Shown here: one piece after another, positions 16,603-25,012 of the stretch
Numbering within the stretch: the first letter of the stretch is position 1
Layout: each line of letters opens with the position of its first letter
Source of the DNA: DATKZH01 sp964475955
GTDB taxonomy: Bacteria; Planctomycetota; Planctomycetia; Pirellulales; Thermoguttaceae
Assembly: GCA_964475955.1 (NCBI GenBank)
Contig: CAYYZY010000055.1
Location: 1 to 41,232 of the forward strand
DNA: 41,232 nt
Direction of reading: 5' to 3'
The notes under the pieces: generated by a model
Told to the model about the DNA's origin: nothing
What the model saw: only the letters and a program-made list of their open reading frames with translations
Databases searched by the model: none
Made by a program: the position numbers and the translations under genes

Positions 16603-17388
16603 TCATGGACCGCGGCCTGGCGCGCGAAGCAGCTCCGCGGCCCAAGGGGCGTCGTCGTCGGCCAGCGGCGGCCTCGGGGGACGCGCGTAGTCGAGGCGTT
16701 CGGGGTACGGGCCCAGGTCGTACGCCCGGTCGAGGACCGCCTGCAAATCGAGCACTTCGTCGTCGTCGCCCGCCTTCAACGGCACGCGAATCCGCGGGAG
16801 CCGGTCGCGGATTCGGACGGGATAGATCTCGTAGTCTTCGCCGCCTCTCCGTGCGACGTTGACCAGGTAGTCGTGTCGGGGCAGTTCCTCCAGCAGCACG
16901 TCGGGAAACTCCACGACGCGCGGGCCCTCCCGCAACAGGTCGATTTCGACCAAATGGACGCCCGCCTCGCGCGTCTCGGCCTGCTTTTGTTCGTACAAGG
17001 CGCGCCCCTGCCGATCGAGCTTGTTGGTCGGGCTGAGCACCTCGATCCCCGTGACCACTTCGGCACCGTCGGCGCGATGGATCACCAGGTACGGCTCGCG
17101 AACCTGCACCTCCATGCGCGCGATGCGAACCGGTTCGTCGGGCTCCGCCACGGCAACAGGCTCGCGCGGCGGGCGCGGCCGTGCCTGCCGAGCCACCGTC
17201 AGGTCGGGGTAGATCGGCCGCTGGGGCTGGGCAAGCCATATCCGCTCGCCGATGTCGACGTAGTAGCCCCTCGCCCGAAGCCTCGGTTGCAGCAACGCCG
17301 CCGCCTCGCTCACCAGGCGCGCATGGACCCCGGGCCACACCTCGGGGTGCTCCAGGTACGGATCCATGCCGGGGAAGGGGCTTGGCAT
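16603..17388 (-). CDS. DUF4058 family protein
   Basis: A 261-residue protein beginning MPSPFPGMDPYLEHPEVWPG, the highly characteristic start of DUF4058 proteins found in cyanobacteria and planctomycetes. Other family marks are GIEVLSPTNKL, YEQKQAETREAGVHLVEIDLLREG and DYLVNVARRGG. The EVLSPxNK...VEIDLL pattern has been noted as nuclease-like (restriction-endonuclease fold), but biochemical function is unknown to me. The stop codon abuts the start of the AAA ATPase, so the gene leads a three-cistron unit with it. DUF4058 genes are abundant and mobile in planctomycetes, so the link could be fortuitous. The upstream neighbour ends 48 bp away on the same strand. Confidence 0.92.
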   Translation of the reverse strand: MPSPFPGMDPYLEHPEVWPGVHARLVSEAAALLQPRLRARGYYVDIGERIWLAQPQRPIYPDLTVARQARPRPPREPVAVAEPDEPVRIARMEVQVREPYLVIHRADGAEVVTGIEVLSPTNKLDRQGRALYEQKQAETREAGVHLVEIDLLREGPRVVEFPDVLLEELPRHDYLVNVARRGGEDYEIYPVRIRDRLPRIRVPLKAGDDDEVLDLQAVLDRAYDLGPYPERLDYARPPRPPLADDDAPWAAELLRAPGRGP

Positions 17389-17436
17389 CGAAGCTCTCGA
17401 CGGCTCAAGGTGCTCGGCGAGACCGGCTCGCCGCGC

Positions 17437-18501
17437 CTATTCCACCCAACCGTGCTCGTCGCGCACGGCGATCATCGCCCGGAGGATGTCGTTCCACGTG
17501 TCGGGCTTCATCATCACGTCGTTGGGGAACATGCAGCCGTCCCAGCAGAGGTGCTTGATCCGCTTGGTGACCTGGCCGTTCTCGTCGCGGAGCCAGTAGC
17601 CGGCGTGCCGGGGGATGTCGAGCTTGCCGTTGGGATCGGCGGCCAGGCAGTGGCGGCCCGTCTTGTCGTGCGACCCGGAGCCGTGCACCGTGGCGTCGTT
17701 TTGGGCGATGTGCAGGTCGATGGTCCACGGGCGGAGGGCGTCGGTGAGCGTTTTGTAGGCCGCATCGAACCGGTCTGAATCGCTCCAGTCGAAATCCTGT
17801 GGTAGGATCGCGTCCTCCGGGGCGTTGTAACCGAGGATGTAGAGGAGCGTGTGGGCCATGTCGGCCTGGAAGCCGAGCGTGTTGGGGCGGTCGACCATTT
17901 CCAGAAGCTGGATCATCCGCTTCCAACTTTGCATGCCGCCCCAGCAGATCTCGCCCTCGGCGGCGAGCTTCTCGCCGTGATCCTCGGCCACGTCGCACGC
18001 CTGGCGGAAGGTGTCGGCGGTCCGCTTCTGGTTGGCTTCGGGGTCGGCCAGCCAGGGCTCGACGCCCCCGCCCGTGTCGATGCGCACGGCGCCGTGCGGG
18101 CGGACGCCCAACTCGCGGAGCACCTTGGCGACGCGGCATCCCTTGCGGACCTGGCCGAGGAATTTTTCGCGTTCGGCGTCGTCGCCCATTGCCGAGCCGC
18201 CGCCGGTCGGGGGCCAGATGGGGGCCACCACGGTGCCGATCTGGAGGTTCCGCGCCTGGGCCTTGTCGGCCAGCTCCTTGATGCCGTCGTCGCTGTCGAC
18301 GGTCGAGTCGATATCGATGTGCGGCAGGTACAGGAACAGGTCGAAGCCGTCGAACTTGACGCCGTCGACCTCGGCGGCCGCGGTCAGGTCGAGCATCGTG
18401 TCGAGATCGATGGGCGGGTCGCCGCCGTCGCCCTTGCCCACCACGCCGGGCCAGGCCGCGTTATGGAGCTTGGGAAACGTGTTGGGGTGTTGGTCGGTCA
18501 T
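17437..18501 (-). CDS. Xylose-isomerase-like TIM-barrel sugar isomerase/epimerase
   Basis: A 354-residue protein of the xylose isomerase-like superfamily. It has KLHNAAWPGVVGKG at the N-terminus, LAAEGEICWGG (Glu182/184), GFQADMAHT (Asp214, His217) and DLHIAQND (His264), which would supply the metal ligands at the C-terminal face of the barrel. It is longer than the epimerase at 8.2 kb and differs from it in all motifs, so the substrate probably differs; it looks like the planctomycete group annotated only as sugar phosphate isomerase/epimerase. No signal peptide, cytoplasmic. The start ATG at 18501 is preceded by GAGGACCATTCC. It stands between a hairpin upstream and the DUF4058 cassette downstream. 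Confidence 0.87.
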   Translation of the reverse strand: MTDQHPNTFPKLHNAAWPGVVGKGDGGDPPIDLDTMLDLTAAAEVDGVKFDGFDLFLYLPHIDIDSTVDSDDGIKELADKAQARNLQIGTVVAPIWPPTGGGSAMGDDAEREKFLGQVRKGCRVAKVLRELGVRPHGAVRIDTGGGVEPWLADPEANQKRTADTFRQACDVAEDHGEKLAAEGEICWGGMQSWKRMIQLLEMVDRPNTLGFQADMAHTLLYILGYNAPEDAILPQDFDWSDSDRFDAAYKTLTDALRPWTIDLHIAQNDATVHGSGSHDKTGRHCLAADPNGKLDIPRHAGYWLRDENGQVTKRIKHLCWDGCMFPNDVMMKPDTWNDILRAMIAVRDEHGWVE

Positions 18502-18558
18502 GGAATGGTCCTCAAGTTTCCGTGGGTCTTGAAGCGAATAACATCGTGGCCAACGAAG

Positions 18559-18590
18559 GCTCCCCTCTCCCGCAAGCGGGAGAGGGGAGC
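18559..18590. terminator. Perfect 15-bp hairpin between Uma2 and isomerase genes
   Basis: GCTCCCCTCTCCCGC (18559-18573) pairs without mismatch with 18576-18590 across a 2-nt AA centre. It lies 25 bp downstream of the Uma2 stop and 57 bp upstream of the isomerase start, in reading direction. No T-run follows on the minus strand, so it may be a rho-type pause, an mRNA stability element or a dispersed palindrome. CCCTCTCCCGCAAGCGGGAG-type elements are common in many bacterial genomes. Confidence 0.6.
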
Positions 18591-18615
18591 TTGTCGCACT
18601 CTGGCAGATCGGTCT

Positions 18616-19377
18616 TCACGTCTCGGGATCCGCTTGCCACTGACGATGCGCCTCCTGGGCCCATTCGACGAACCCGCCGACGACGGCGTTCTCGTCCATC
18701 TCGTGACGCTGGGCGAGAAATCGTGTCACGTCGTTCGGCGAGACCCAGGGAAAGGCGATGCTGCGTTCGACCGGCTCGTACTGCCCGCTCTTCGCCAGGC
18801 GGAGGAACCGCGTCTCCTCCTGCTTCCAGTGCCAGATTTCCGGCACGCCGATCTGGGCGTACAGCGGCAGGCGGGGAACGACTGGCTTGGTCACCTCCAC
18901 CTCAATCACCAGATCCGGCGGCGGATCTTCGCCGGGCCGGTAGGTGTCGCTTCCGCGGACGTCCGGTTCGCGGCCCACGTAGTAGGACTTGTCCGGCTGC
19001 AACCCGCGGCCTTCCGGGCTGGGGCTGAGCGTCGTCGAGCCGACGCTTTGCACGGGGATACCCAGCGACAAAGCCATGAAACGGATCATGGTTCCCACCG
19101 TCTCCGCCACCCATTCGTGATCTTTGCGCGGCGTCATCATTTCCAAAGTCCAGCCGTCGTAGGTGTGGCGCAGATGGTGCTCCGAAAGGACCTCCATCAA
19201 CTGCCGATATGTCTCCGGCGGCACCGCGTGCAACACGCGGTACATCTCCAGCGTCCCACGATCGTACGTGAAACGGGCATGGTACTCGCCGAGCAGCTCG
19301 TCGATGCGCCAGAACGCCTCCGGCTCGACACCGCAGATGAGCACGAACTCGTCGTCGGCAGAGGTGATCTCGGTCAT
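18616..19377 (-). CDS. Uma2 family (DUF820) endonuclease-like protein
   Basis: A 253-residue protein. LEMMTPRKDHEWVAETVG, LQPDKSYYVGREPDVRG and PPPDLVIEVEVTKP follow the Uma2/DUF820 order, a restriction-endonuclease-like fold in which the PDLVIEVxS motif carries the acidic metal ligands; here the usual Ser after EV is replaced by Val-Thr. The C-terminal region (EIWHWKQEETRFLRLAKSGQY) is the usual Uma2 hairpin. These genes are amplified in cyanobacteria and planctomycetes and their role is unknown. The ATG lies 2 bp after the cupin gene stop, so it is the second gene of that transcript. No signal peptide. Confidence 0.9.
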   Translation of the reverse strand: MTEITSADDEFVLICGVEPEAFWRIDELLGEYHARFTYDRGTLEMYRVLHAVPPETYRQLMEVLSEHHLRHTYDGWTLEMMTPRKDHEWVAETVGTMIRFMALSLGIPVQSVGSTTLSPSPEGRGLQPDKSYYVGREPDVRGSDTYRPGEDPPPDLVIEVEVTKPVVPRLPLYAQIGVPEIWHWKQEETRFLRLAKSGQYEPVERSIAFPWVSPNDVTRFLAQRHEMDENAVVGGFVEWAQEAHRQWQADPET

Positions 19378-19379
19378 GT

Positions 19380-20630
19380 CTACTGCTTCCGATGATCCCC
19401 GATCTGCGGCGTCTTCTCATGGACGTTCGGCCCGAAGTACCGCAGACCGACCAGCGGTTCGCCGCCGGTGTTCTCGATCTCGACGCCCGCGGCGGCCGCC
19501 TCGGCCGTGATGTACACCTCGTCCCACGGCTCTTGGCCGTACCGGATCATGACGGGGGTTTGGATGGCAAGCTTCCCCATCCGGCCGCAGCCCTGGACCG
19601 TGATCCAGCCGCTCGCCCCGGGGTCTTTGAGCGTGCACTTCGCGCCGGGCTCGATCGTCAGCTCCTTGGCGGAGACCAACTGCCGGCCGTCGAACCCGCC
19701 GTAGTCGATCCACCGGTCGGTGTAGCCGTCGCCCGAGCAGGCCTCGTCGACGATCGGCTCCACGTAGTTGCTCTGCTTGAACTGCGGGTCGACGTTCTTC
19801 TCCCAGTCGAGCTGCTCGACGATGAACTCCAGGTCGCGGTGTTTGTCTTCGGGCACGTCCTTGACCAGCAGCTCCCAGGGCACCTCGCGGCCTTCGACCA
19901 GCGACTGGTACATCCCGAACACGTCGCTTCCCCACTGCGGCTCGTAGGTGCACATGGAGCCGGGGGCGTGCAGCACGCCGGCGGGGATCATCCAGCCGGT
20001 GCCCGGCTTGAGGCGGTAGGCCTTCGAGAGGTCGAGGATGCCGTTGTCGCCCTTGTCCCAGTCTTCGAGGCACTGGATCACGTCGGCCTTGGTCGTGCCC
20101 GGCTCCAGGCCCATGAACGTGTAGTCGAAGTGGTTGTCGGCGGCGTTGAGTTGCGAGGGGAAGTAATAGCACTCGGGCTTCCCCTGCTGGTTGGTCAGGG
20201 CGGCCGACTCCTGGGTCTGGTGCATGTGGTGGGGTATCGGCCCCATGTTGTCGAAGAACTTGGAGTAGACGGGCCACCGCCCGTACTCGTCCCAGATCGC
20301 CTGGCCGACGATCTTGCCTTGCCCTTCCTCGACGGCGTCGCGCAAGAGGAACCGCTTGCCTTCGAACACGCACCAACTGAGGCCCTCGTCCCAGGACCGG
20401 CCCTCGTTGGCCGCCTCGGTCGTGCTGGCGAACCACCGCTCGTCGATCCCGCCGCGATGCGTGCCCAGGGCATACCAGTCGGTGGGGGCCAGTTTGATCC
20501 GTTTGCCCGGGTGGAGGAAGCTGCGGGGGACCCAGGCGGGGGTCAGGCGTAGCAGGCCTTCGCCGGCGTCCATCGCGCGATTGAGGATTTCTGCAACGTT
20601 GTCCTTCTTCACAATTTCCGAAGCGCACAT
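19380..20630 (-). CDS. Cupin-fold mannose-6-phosphate isomerase-like protein
   Basis: A 416-residue cytoplasmic protein. PIPHHMHQTQE (His134, His135, His137, Glu141) and WMIPAGVLHAPGS (His221) are the two metal-binding cupin motifs of class I phosphomannose isomerase-like enzymes. A second cupin-like half (VQGCGRMGKLAIQ, VYITAEAAAAGVEIENTG) lacks the His set. The expected role is aldose-ketose isomerisation of a sugar or sugar phosphate, but the protein is diverged from bona fide ManA and could act on another substrate. An AGGAG lies 12 nt before the ATG, a slightly long spacing. It leads a minus-strand transcript with Uma2 and possibly the isomerase. Confidence 0.85.
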   Translation of the reverse strand: MCASEIVKKDNVAEILNRAMDAGEGLLRLTPAWVPRSFLHPGKRIKLAPTDWYALGTHRGGIDERWFASTTEAANEGRSWDEGLSWCVFEGKRFLLRDAVEEGQGKIVGQAIWDEYGRWPVYSKFFDNMGPIPHHMHQTQESAALTNQQGKPECYYFPSQLNAADNHFDYTFMGLEPGTTKADVIQCLEDWDKGDNGILDLSKAYRLKPGTGWMIPAGVLHAPGSMCTYEPQWGSDVFGMYQSLVEGREVPWELLVKDVPEDKHRDLEFIVEQLDWEKNVDPQFKQSNYVEPIVDEACSGDGYTDRWIDYGGFDGRQLVSAKELTIEPGAKCTLKDPGASGWITVQGCGRMGKLAIQTPVMIRYGQEPWDEVYITAEAAAAGVEIENTGGEPLVGLRYFGPNVHEKTPQIGDHRKQ

Positions 20631-20998
20631 GGTCTTTGACTACTCCTGCAAATCCCAGCCACCGGGGGGGTGGGTGGAAAGGGTCTGATGATTGCCCGAT
20701 CCGCTTCCCGACGGACACTGACGTACCAGCCAAAGGGAGCGTAACGCTCATTCCACCAATAGGTTACGGCGTGCCGGCGCCGCCCGTGTCGTCGCCTGCT
20801 CACCGTGGCCGAGGCTCTCAAGCCATGGTTTTACGCCTTCGTCAGAGCCGTTGCAAGCCCCGGCCGCACCCCACTGGCACCCCATGGAGTGGTCCGAGCC
20901 CGGGGGGGACGCCCGGGATGCTTGAAGCCCCGATCCGCTCGCGGTAGGCTACCGGGAAGTCGAGCCCCCAGCCGCCAACCGAACCCGCGGTGACCCCC
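20631..20998. other. Divergent intergenic region, about 370 bp
   Basis: This separates the minus-strand cupin gene from the plus-strand lipoprotein gene. It contains one short perfect palindrome, GAGCGTAACGCTC (20737-20749), embedded in GGAGCGTAACGCTCATTCC, which could be an operator or a repeat fragment. No confident promoter can be assigned and no coding frame shows a ribosome site. Confidence 0.45.
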
Positions 20999-21586
20999 AT
21001 GACACGGTTCGCCTTGCCCACGCTGTTGTTGCTGGCGGCCCTCGGCCTGCCGGGTTGCGCCGACGACTACGAGGTCGGAACCGACTATCGCCTGGCGGAT
21101 GAGGAAGCGCCGCCGAAGGCCGAGGCTGAGGCGCCCGAGTCGGCAGCCCCGATCGAGGCTCCCGAAACGCCCCCGCCGGCCGATGCGCCGGCGCCGTCGA
21201 CTGCCGGCGCCCCGGCCGGCGAATCGGGCGCGGGCCGGCCGAATGCGGGCCGAGCCGGACCGTCGCCGTCGACCGCGCCCCCTTCCGCCTCGGTCAAGCT
21301 CTCGGCCGGGGTCGCGCTGCCGCAGTCGCTCCCCATAGGGACCGTGATGGCCTTCAGCGTCGACTACCGTTTCACGGGCGGCGGGCAGCGCGGCTCGTCC
21401 TACGTGTGGGTGATCGTGCCGGAGAAGGGCCAGCCCGTCCGACAGCCGGTCCAACTCAAGCCGCACGGCACCCTGCAAGGGTTCTTCGAGCTGCGCCCCG
21501 AGAACGGGCCGTTCAAGTCGCACATCGAGGACGCGCAAGGCACCCGAATCTCGCCCTCGGTGCCGATGGCCTCAGCTTCGCTCTGA
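20999..21586 (+). CDS. Small Pro/Ala-rich lipoprotein
   Basis: A 195-residue protein. The N-terminus MTRFALPTLLLLAALGLPGC is a type II signal peptide with lipobox LPGC (Cys20), so it should be lipidated. Residues 25-100 are Ala/Pro/Glu-rich and probably unfolded. Residues 100-190 form a small predicted beta domain (GTVMAFSVDYRF, SSYVWVIVPEKGQPV, GTLQGFFELRPENGPF) resembling the generic planctomycete domain in which a polar ligand is bound, but no name can be given. A GTG three codons upstream is an alternative start. Confidence 0.85.
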   Translation: MTRFALPTLLLLAALGLPGCADDYEVGTDYRLADEEAPPKAEAEAPESAAPIEAPETPPPADAPAPSTAGAPAGESGAGRPNAGRAGPSPSTAPPSASVKLSAGVALPQSLPIGTVMAFSVDYRFTGGGQRGSSYVWVIVPEKGQPVRQPVQLKPHGTLQGFFELRPENGPFKSHIEDAQGTRISPSVPMASASL

Positions 21587-21694
21587 GCCGGCGCGGCGAC
21601 GGCGTGCGCTTCAACGGTCGTCGCCGACCGAAGGCCGCCCCGAGGCGACGCGCGGGAACCGGCGTGTCAGATTTCTACCCCGCTGCAAGGGAGG

Positions 21695-21795
<101 letters not shown>

Positions 21796-21803
21796 CACCT
21801 TGC

Positions 21804-21827
21804 GTGGCGACTCGACCCCGGCTACCC
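21804..21827. repeat. Solo right-arm fragment of repeat family A
   Basis: GTGGCGACTCGACCCCGGCT and the following ACCC repeat the right end of the complete copy just upstream with two or three changes. It is probably the remnant of a second insertion or a partial duplication. Confidence 0.6.
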
Positions 21828-21844
21828 GTCGCCGCGAGACACAC

Positions 21845-22315
21845 TCAAGGCCGCTGCGGGCCCGGCAGCCGGGCGGTGAATCGGGCGAAGACCAGGATCA
21901 TGGGCGTGGCCAGGTCGCGTTCGAGGTCGCGGCCGCGCACGTACTCGTGGTGTTCGTCGATGCGCTCCACCTCGCCGCGGGAATCGACCAGCACGCTGTC
22001 GCAGCGCGCGACTTCGGCCCCGATGTAGATCGTTTGGCCCGGGACCTGAAACGCCGCGACCATCGACGAGAAATCGGGCCGCATGGGGAAGAAAAACGAG
22101 AAGCCGGCGCGCGTCAGGTCGTAGCAGCGGACCTCCACGAACTCGTCCTCTTGGGGGAACCGGTCGCCGCGGCGCGGCGCGATTCGCTGGACCACGGGAA
22201 AGCGATGGCGACGGTTCGCTCGCCGCTCCGCCGGCTCGTCCCTCAGTTGGGGGCCGACCAGTTCGTGGATCAGCCGGTAGAAGCCGGCGTCGAGGTCGCT
22301 CGTTCCAGGCAGCAT
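21845..22315 (-). CDS. PilZ-domain-like protein
   Basis: A 156-residue protein. RRANRRHR at residues 31-38 followed by YDLTRAG at 65-71 matches the PilZ pair RxxxR and (D/N)x(S/T)xxG, which bind cyclic di-GMP. Flanking strands (FVEVRCYDLTRAGFSFFF, VARCDSV) fit the six-strand PilZ barrel. There is no other domain, so it would be a stand-alone c-di-GMP sensor in the cytoplasm. Thr stands where Ser is usual, so binding is likely but not certain. The ATG at 22315 has only a weak ribosome site. The nearest upstream gene is divergent. Confidence 0.75.
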   Translation of the reverse strand: MLPGTSDLDAGFYRLIHELVGPQLRDEPAERRANRRHRFPVVQRIAPRRGDRFPQEDEFVEVRCYDLTRAGFSFFFPMRPDFSSMVAAFQVPGQTIYIGAEVARCDSVLVDSRGEVERIDEHHEYVRGRDLERDLATPMILVFARFTARLPGPQRP

Positions 22316-22552
22316 GGGTGGGTGACTCTGGGAAGTAGGTTCCGGCTAGCTTGGTTCTCGCGGACCCGCGTTCGGCGAGCAGCGCGCTTCGCCCCCTCAA
22401 TATGGATATAGCACGGCGCCGGTGAGGCCGAGTCGTCGGCGAGCCCCAAAGCCGGCCTTTCTGCCGGAATTTGCCCCCCCATTAGAAGCGTCCCCGTCCC
22501 GTCTTGCGCCCCCCGGGCGAGGGGAAAGCCCGGCGATCATGGTCGCTTTTCC

Positions 22553-22587
22553 CTCCGCGAAAAGATGCTTGTTCGCGGAGCGAACAA
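22553..22587. promoter_or_regulatory. Nested palindromes, candidate operator or leader switch
   Basis: TTGTTCGC (22569-22576), GGA, GCGAACAA (22580-22587) is a perfect 19-bp dyad. It overlaps a second stem, CTCCGCG (22553-22559) with CGCGGAG (22574-22580), so the two pairings exclude each other. It lies about 300 bp upstream of the ABC exporter start and 240 bp upstream of the PilZ start. Confidence 0.45.
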
Positions 22588-22666
22588 CGACAATACGAGA
22601 CGGCTCACCCGAACATTCGCGGTACACTCTGGCCGATTCCACGGCGTGTTGGGGGCGTCACACAAA

Positions 22667-22716
22667 CCCGAAGCGCCTGCGAGGGAATCGGTTGCGTCCC
22701 TCGCTGGCGCTTCGGG
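22667..22716. repeat. Dispersed palindromic repeat family B, copy 1
   Basis: A 20-bp arm beginning CCCGAAGCGCCTGCGAGG (22667-22686) pairs with 22697-22716 with one mismatch across a 10-nt loop. The same arm core occurs at 38344-38404. Confidence 0.8.
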
Positions 22717-22889
22717 CTTGGGTCAACACGGCCAACTGTCCCACTACCACCCGGGCAGTCCGCTTGACCCGCCCGGCCGGCCGATCGATGATTCTGGTTC
22801 CGTCTGTCCCTTCTGCCGGGAGGGCGGCACCGAGCGGAACCGGGCCGAGGCCCCGATCGTACGGACGGAGAGGGAGGCATCCACCCGAC

Positions 22890-23603
22890 ATGCACGGCCC
22901 GAGCGGCGTCGAACCCCTGATCGAAACCCGCGACCTGGCCCGCGAGTACCGGATGGGCGACTGCACGGTCCGCGCCCTCGACGGGCTCGATCTGGCCGTC
23001 GCACGGCGGGAGCTGCTGGCCGTGGTCGGCGTGAGCGGCTCGGGCAAGTCGACGCTCTTGCACCTGCTGGGCGGCCTCGACACGCCGACCTCGGGCAGCG
23101 TCGTCGTCGGAGGCCGCGATCTGGCCACGTTCCGCGCCTCGGAGCGAACCCTCTACCGCCGCACCCAGGTGGGCTTCGTGTTCCAGTCGTACTACCTGGT
23201 GCCGAGCATGACGGCTGAAGAGAACGTGGCCCTGGCCCTCACGTTCCAGGGCACCTTCGGCCGGACGCGGCGCGAGAAGGCCGCCGAGGCGATCCGCCGC
23301 GTGGGGCTCGAGCACCGCGCCCGGCACCGCCCCAACCAACTCAGCGGCGGCGAGCAGCAACGGGTGGCCATCGCCAGGGCGATCGTCCACACGCCGCCTC
23401 TCCTCCTGGCCGACGAGCCGACCGGGAACCTCGATCGCTCTACCGCGGCGGAGATGACCTCCCTCGTCCGCAGCATCCACGAGGAGCTGGGCACCACGGT
23501 CGTCCTGGTGACGCACGACGAGGGGATGGCCTCGCAGGCCGCCGATCGCATCGTCCGGCTCCGCGACGGCCGCCTGGTCGACGCGGGAGGCCCGGCCCCA
23601 TGA
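22890..23603 (+). CDS. ABC transporter ATP-binding protein (MacB/LolD type)
   Basis: A 237-residue nucleotide-binding subunit. Walker A VSGSGKST follows AVVGVSG near residue 50, Q-loop VFQSYYLVPSMTAEEN, signature LSGGEQQRVAIARAI, Walker B LLLADEPTGNLD and switch VLVTHDEGMA are all intact. The PTGNLD and MTAEENVALAL forms are typical of the LolD/MacB/FtsE group that powers mechanotransmission exporters rather than importers. Its stop overlaps the permease start in ATGA. ATG 22890 was chosen because the family begins about ten residues before the first strand; a purine-rich stretch lies about 12-20 nt upstream. Confidence 0.95.
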   Translation: MHGPSGVEPLIETRDLAREYRMGDCTVRALDGLDLAVARRELLAVVGVSGSGKSTLLHLLGGLDTPTSGSVVVGGRDLATFRASERTLYRRTQVGFVFQSYYLVPSMTAEENVALALTFQGTFGRTRREKAAEAIRRVGLEHRARHRPNQLSGGEQQRVAIARAIVHTPPLLLADEPTGNLDRSTAAEMTSLVRSIHEELGTTVVLVTHDEGMASQAADRIVRLRDGRLVDAGGPAP

Positions 23604-24985
23604 GGACCTGGATGATCGTTCGTCTCGCCCTGTCGGGCCTGCGCCGGCGACCGCTCCGCGTGGTCCTCACGTCGCTGGGCGTGGCCATCGCCAGCGGCGC
23701 GATCGTCTCCATGGTCGGATTCGCCCTGGGGCTCCAGGAGCAGGCCGAGGCGCCGTTCGAGAAGCTGGGCCTGATGAACAACATCGAGGTGACGCCCAAG
23801 GGGCTCAAGTTCGACCGCCGGCGGCGCGGCCCTCACGCCCGAGATGACTCGGGGCCAGATGACTCGGAACGCCGTGACGACGAGGCGTCGGCCGAGGCGT
23901 CCGACCCGGCCGATGCCCCCCCGCTCGACGATGAGGCCGTCGAGCGCATGCAGGCCCTGCCGGGCGTCGTGCTGACGTATCCCGATTTTCGCGCTACGGG
24001 CATCGAGCTGGTCTACGGCGAGAAGCGCGAAAACGCCATGGCCGTCGGCTTCCCGCGCGAGGCATCGCTGCTCGGCTTCGTGCGCGACATGCTCGTGGCC
24101 GGCGAGTTCTTCAGCATGGGCGACGAGCCGGAGGCGATCCTCAGCGAGCAGATCGCGCGCAAGCTGGGATTTGAGTCGCCCGAGGAAGCGCTCGGGGCGA
24201 TCGTCACCGTCGAGGCCAGCGGCCTCGCGCCGGAAGAGGCGGAGACTTTCCGCTTCCACCGCAAGGAGCTGAAGCTCAAGGTGGTGGGCGTCTACTCCAC
24301 GCCGCGCATGGGCCCGCACATGATCGGCAACAGCGTCGTGCTGCCCGTCGAGCTGATGAAGCAGGTGCCGGGCATCGACTTCACGCCGGCCCTGGCGAGC
24401 CTGCGCGCGGGGGGAACGGCGGTCGACGCGGGCTACCGGCGGGTGACGGTGCGCGTGCGCCATCCCTCTGACCTCGCCTCGGTCGAGCGGAAGATCCGCG
24501 AGATGGGCTTCCGTACGCGCACGCTCTTGAGCCGGCTGGAGGAGATGCGCGCGTTCTTCGTCTTCATCGACGTGCTGCTCGCCTCGGTCGGCGCCGTGGC
24601 CCTGGTCGTGGCCGCGCTGGGCATCATCAACACCCTGCTGATGTCGGTCCTGGAACGCTACCAGGAGATCGGCATCTGCAAGGCCGTCGGCGCCTCGGAC
24701 GGCGACCTCGCGATCCTCTTCCTCACCGAGGCCGGCATCCTGGGGCTTTTGGGCGGGCTCGGCGGGCTCGCCCTCGGGCGCGCGGTCTCCTGGATCATCG
24801 AGATGGCCGTCAACGCCTACGCGCGGGGGCAGGGCGTCACGCAGCCGCTCGAACTGTTCGCCTTCCCCGCGTGGCTGTTGGCCGGGGCCGTGGCGTTTGC
24901 GGCCGTCGTCAGCATCCTGGCCGGCGTCTATCCCGCGATCCGCGCGGCTCGGGTCGATCCCATCCGCGCGCTGCGCCGCGAATGA
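23600..24985 (+). CDS. ABC transporter permease, FtsX/MacB family
   Basis: A 461-residue membrane protein. One helix lies near the N-terminus (VVLTSLGVAIASGAIVSMVGFALG), then a large periplasmic domain (about residues 55-300, with a charged Asp/Arg insert near 75-115). Three C-terminal helices follow (about 325-350, 380-400, 420-445) in the FtsX order, ending VYPAIRAARVDPIRALRRE, the usual MacB/LolC tail. The pair should export a lipoprotein, peptide or other envelope substrate. No periplasmic adaptor gene is adjacent, and TolC-like partners would be elsewhere. Confidence 0.93.
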   Translation: MRTWMIVRLALSGLRRRPLRVVLTSLGVAIASGAIVSMVGFALGLQEQAEAPFEKLGLMNNIEVTPKGLKFDRRRRGPHARDDSGPDDSERRDDEASAEASDPADAPPLDDEAVERMQALPGVVLTYPDFRATGIELVYGEKRENAMAVGFPREASLLGFVRDMLVAGEFFSMGDEPEAILSEQIARKLGFESPEEALGAIVTVEASGLAPEEAETFRFHRKELKLKVVGVYSTPRMGPHMIGNSVVLPVELMKQVPGIDFTPALASLRAGGTAVDAGYRRVTVRVRHPSDLASVERKIREMGFRTRTLLSRLEEMRAFFVFIDVLLASVGAVALVVAALGIINTLLMSVLERYQEIGICKAVGASDGDLAILFLTEAGILGLLGGLGGLALGRAVSWIIEMAVNAYARGQGVTQPLELFAFPAWLLAGAVAFAAVVSILAGVYPAIRAARVDPIRALRRE

Positions 24986-25012
24986 AACGACCAAGTGACC
25001 GTGCTCGCATTT

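Larger units (their letters stand above)
22316..22889. other. Divergent intergenic region with repeats, about 575 bp
   Basis: This lies between the PilZ gene (minus) and the ABC exporter operon (plus). It holds the operator-like palindrome set at 22553-22587 and a family B repeat at 22667-22716, both listed separately. A short inverted pair GTGTTG/CAACAC (about 22646 and 22724) flanks the repeat. The many open frames across it are not supported as genes. Confidence 0.5.
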
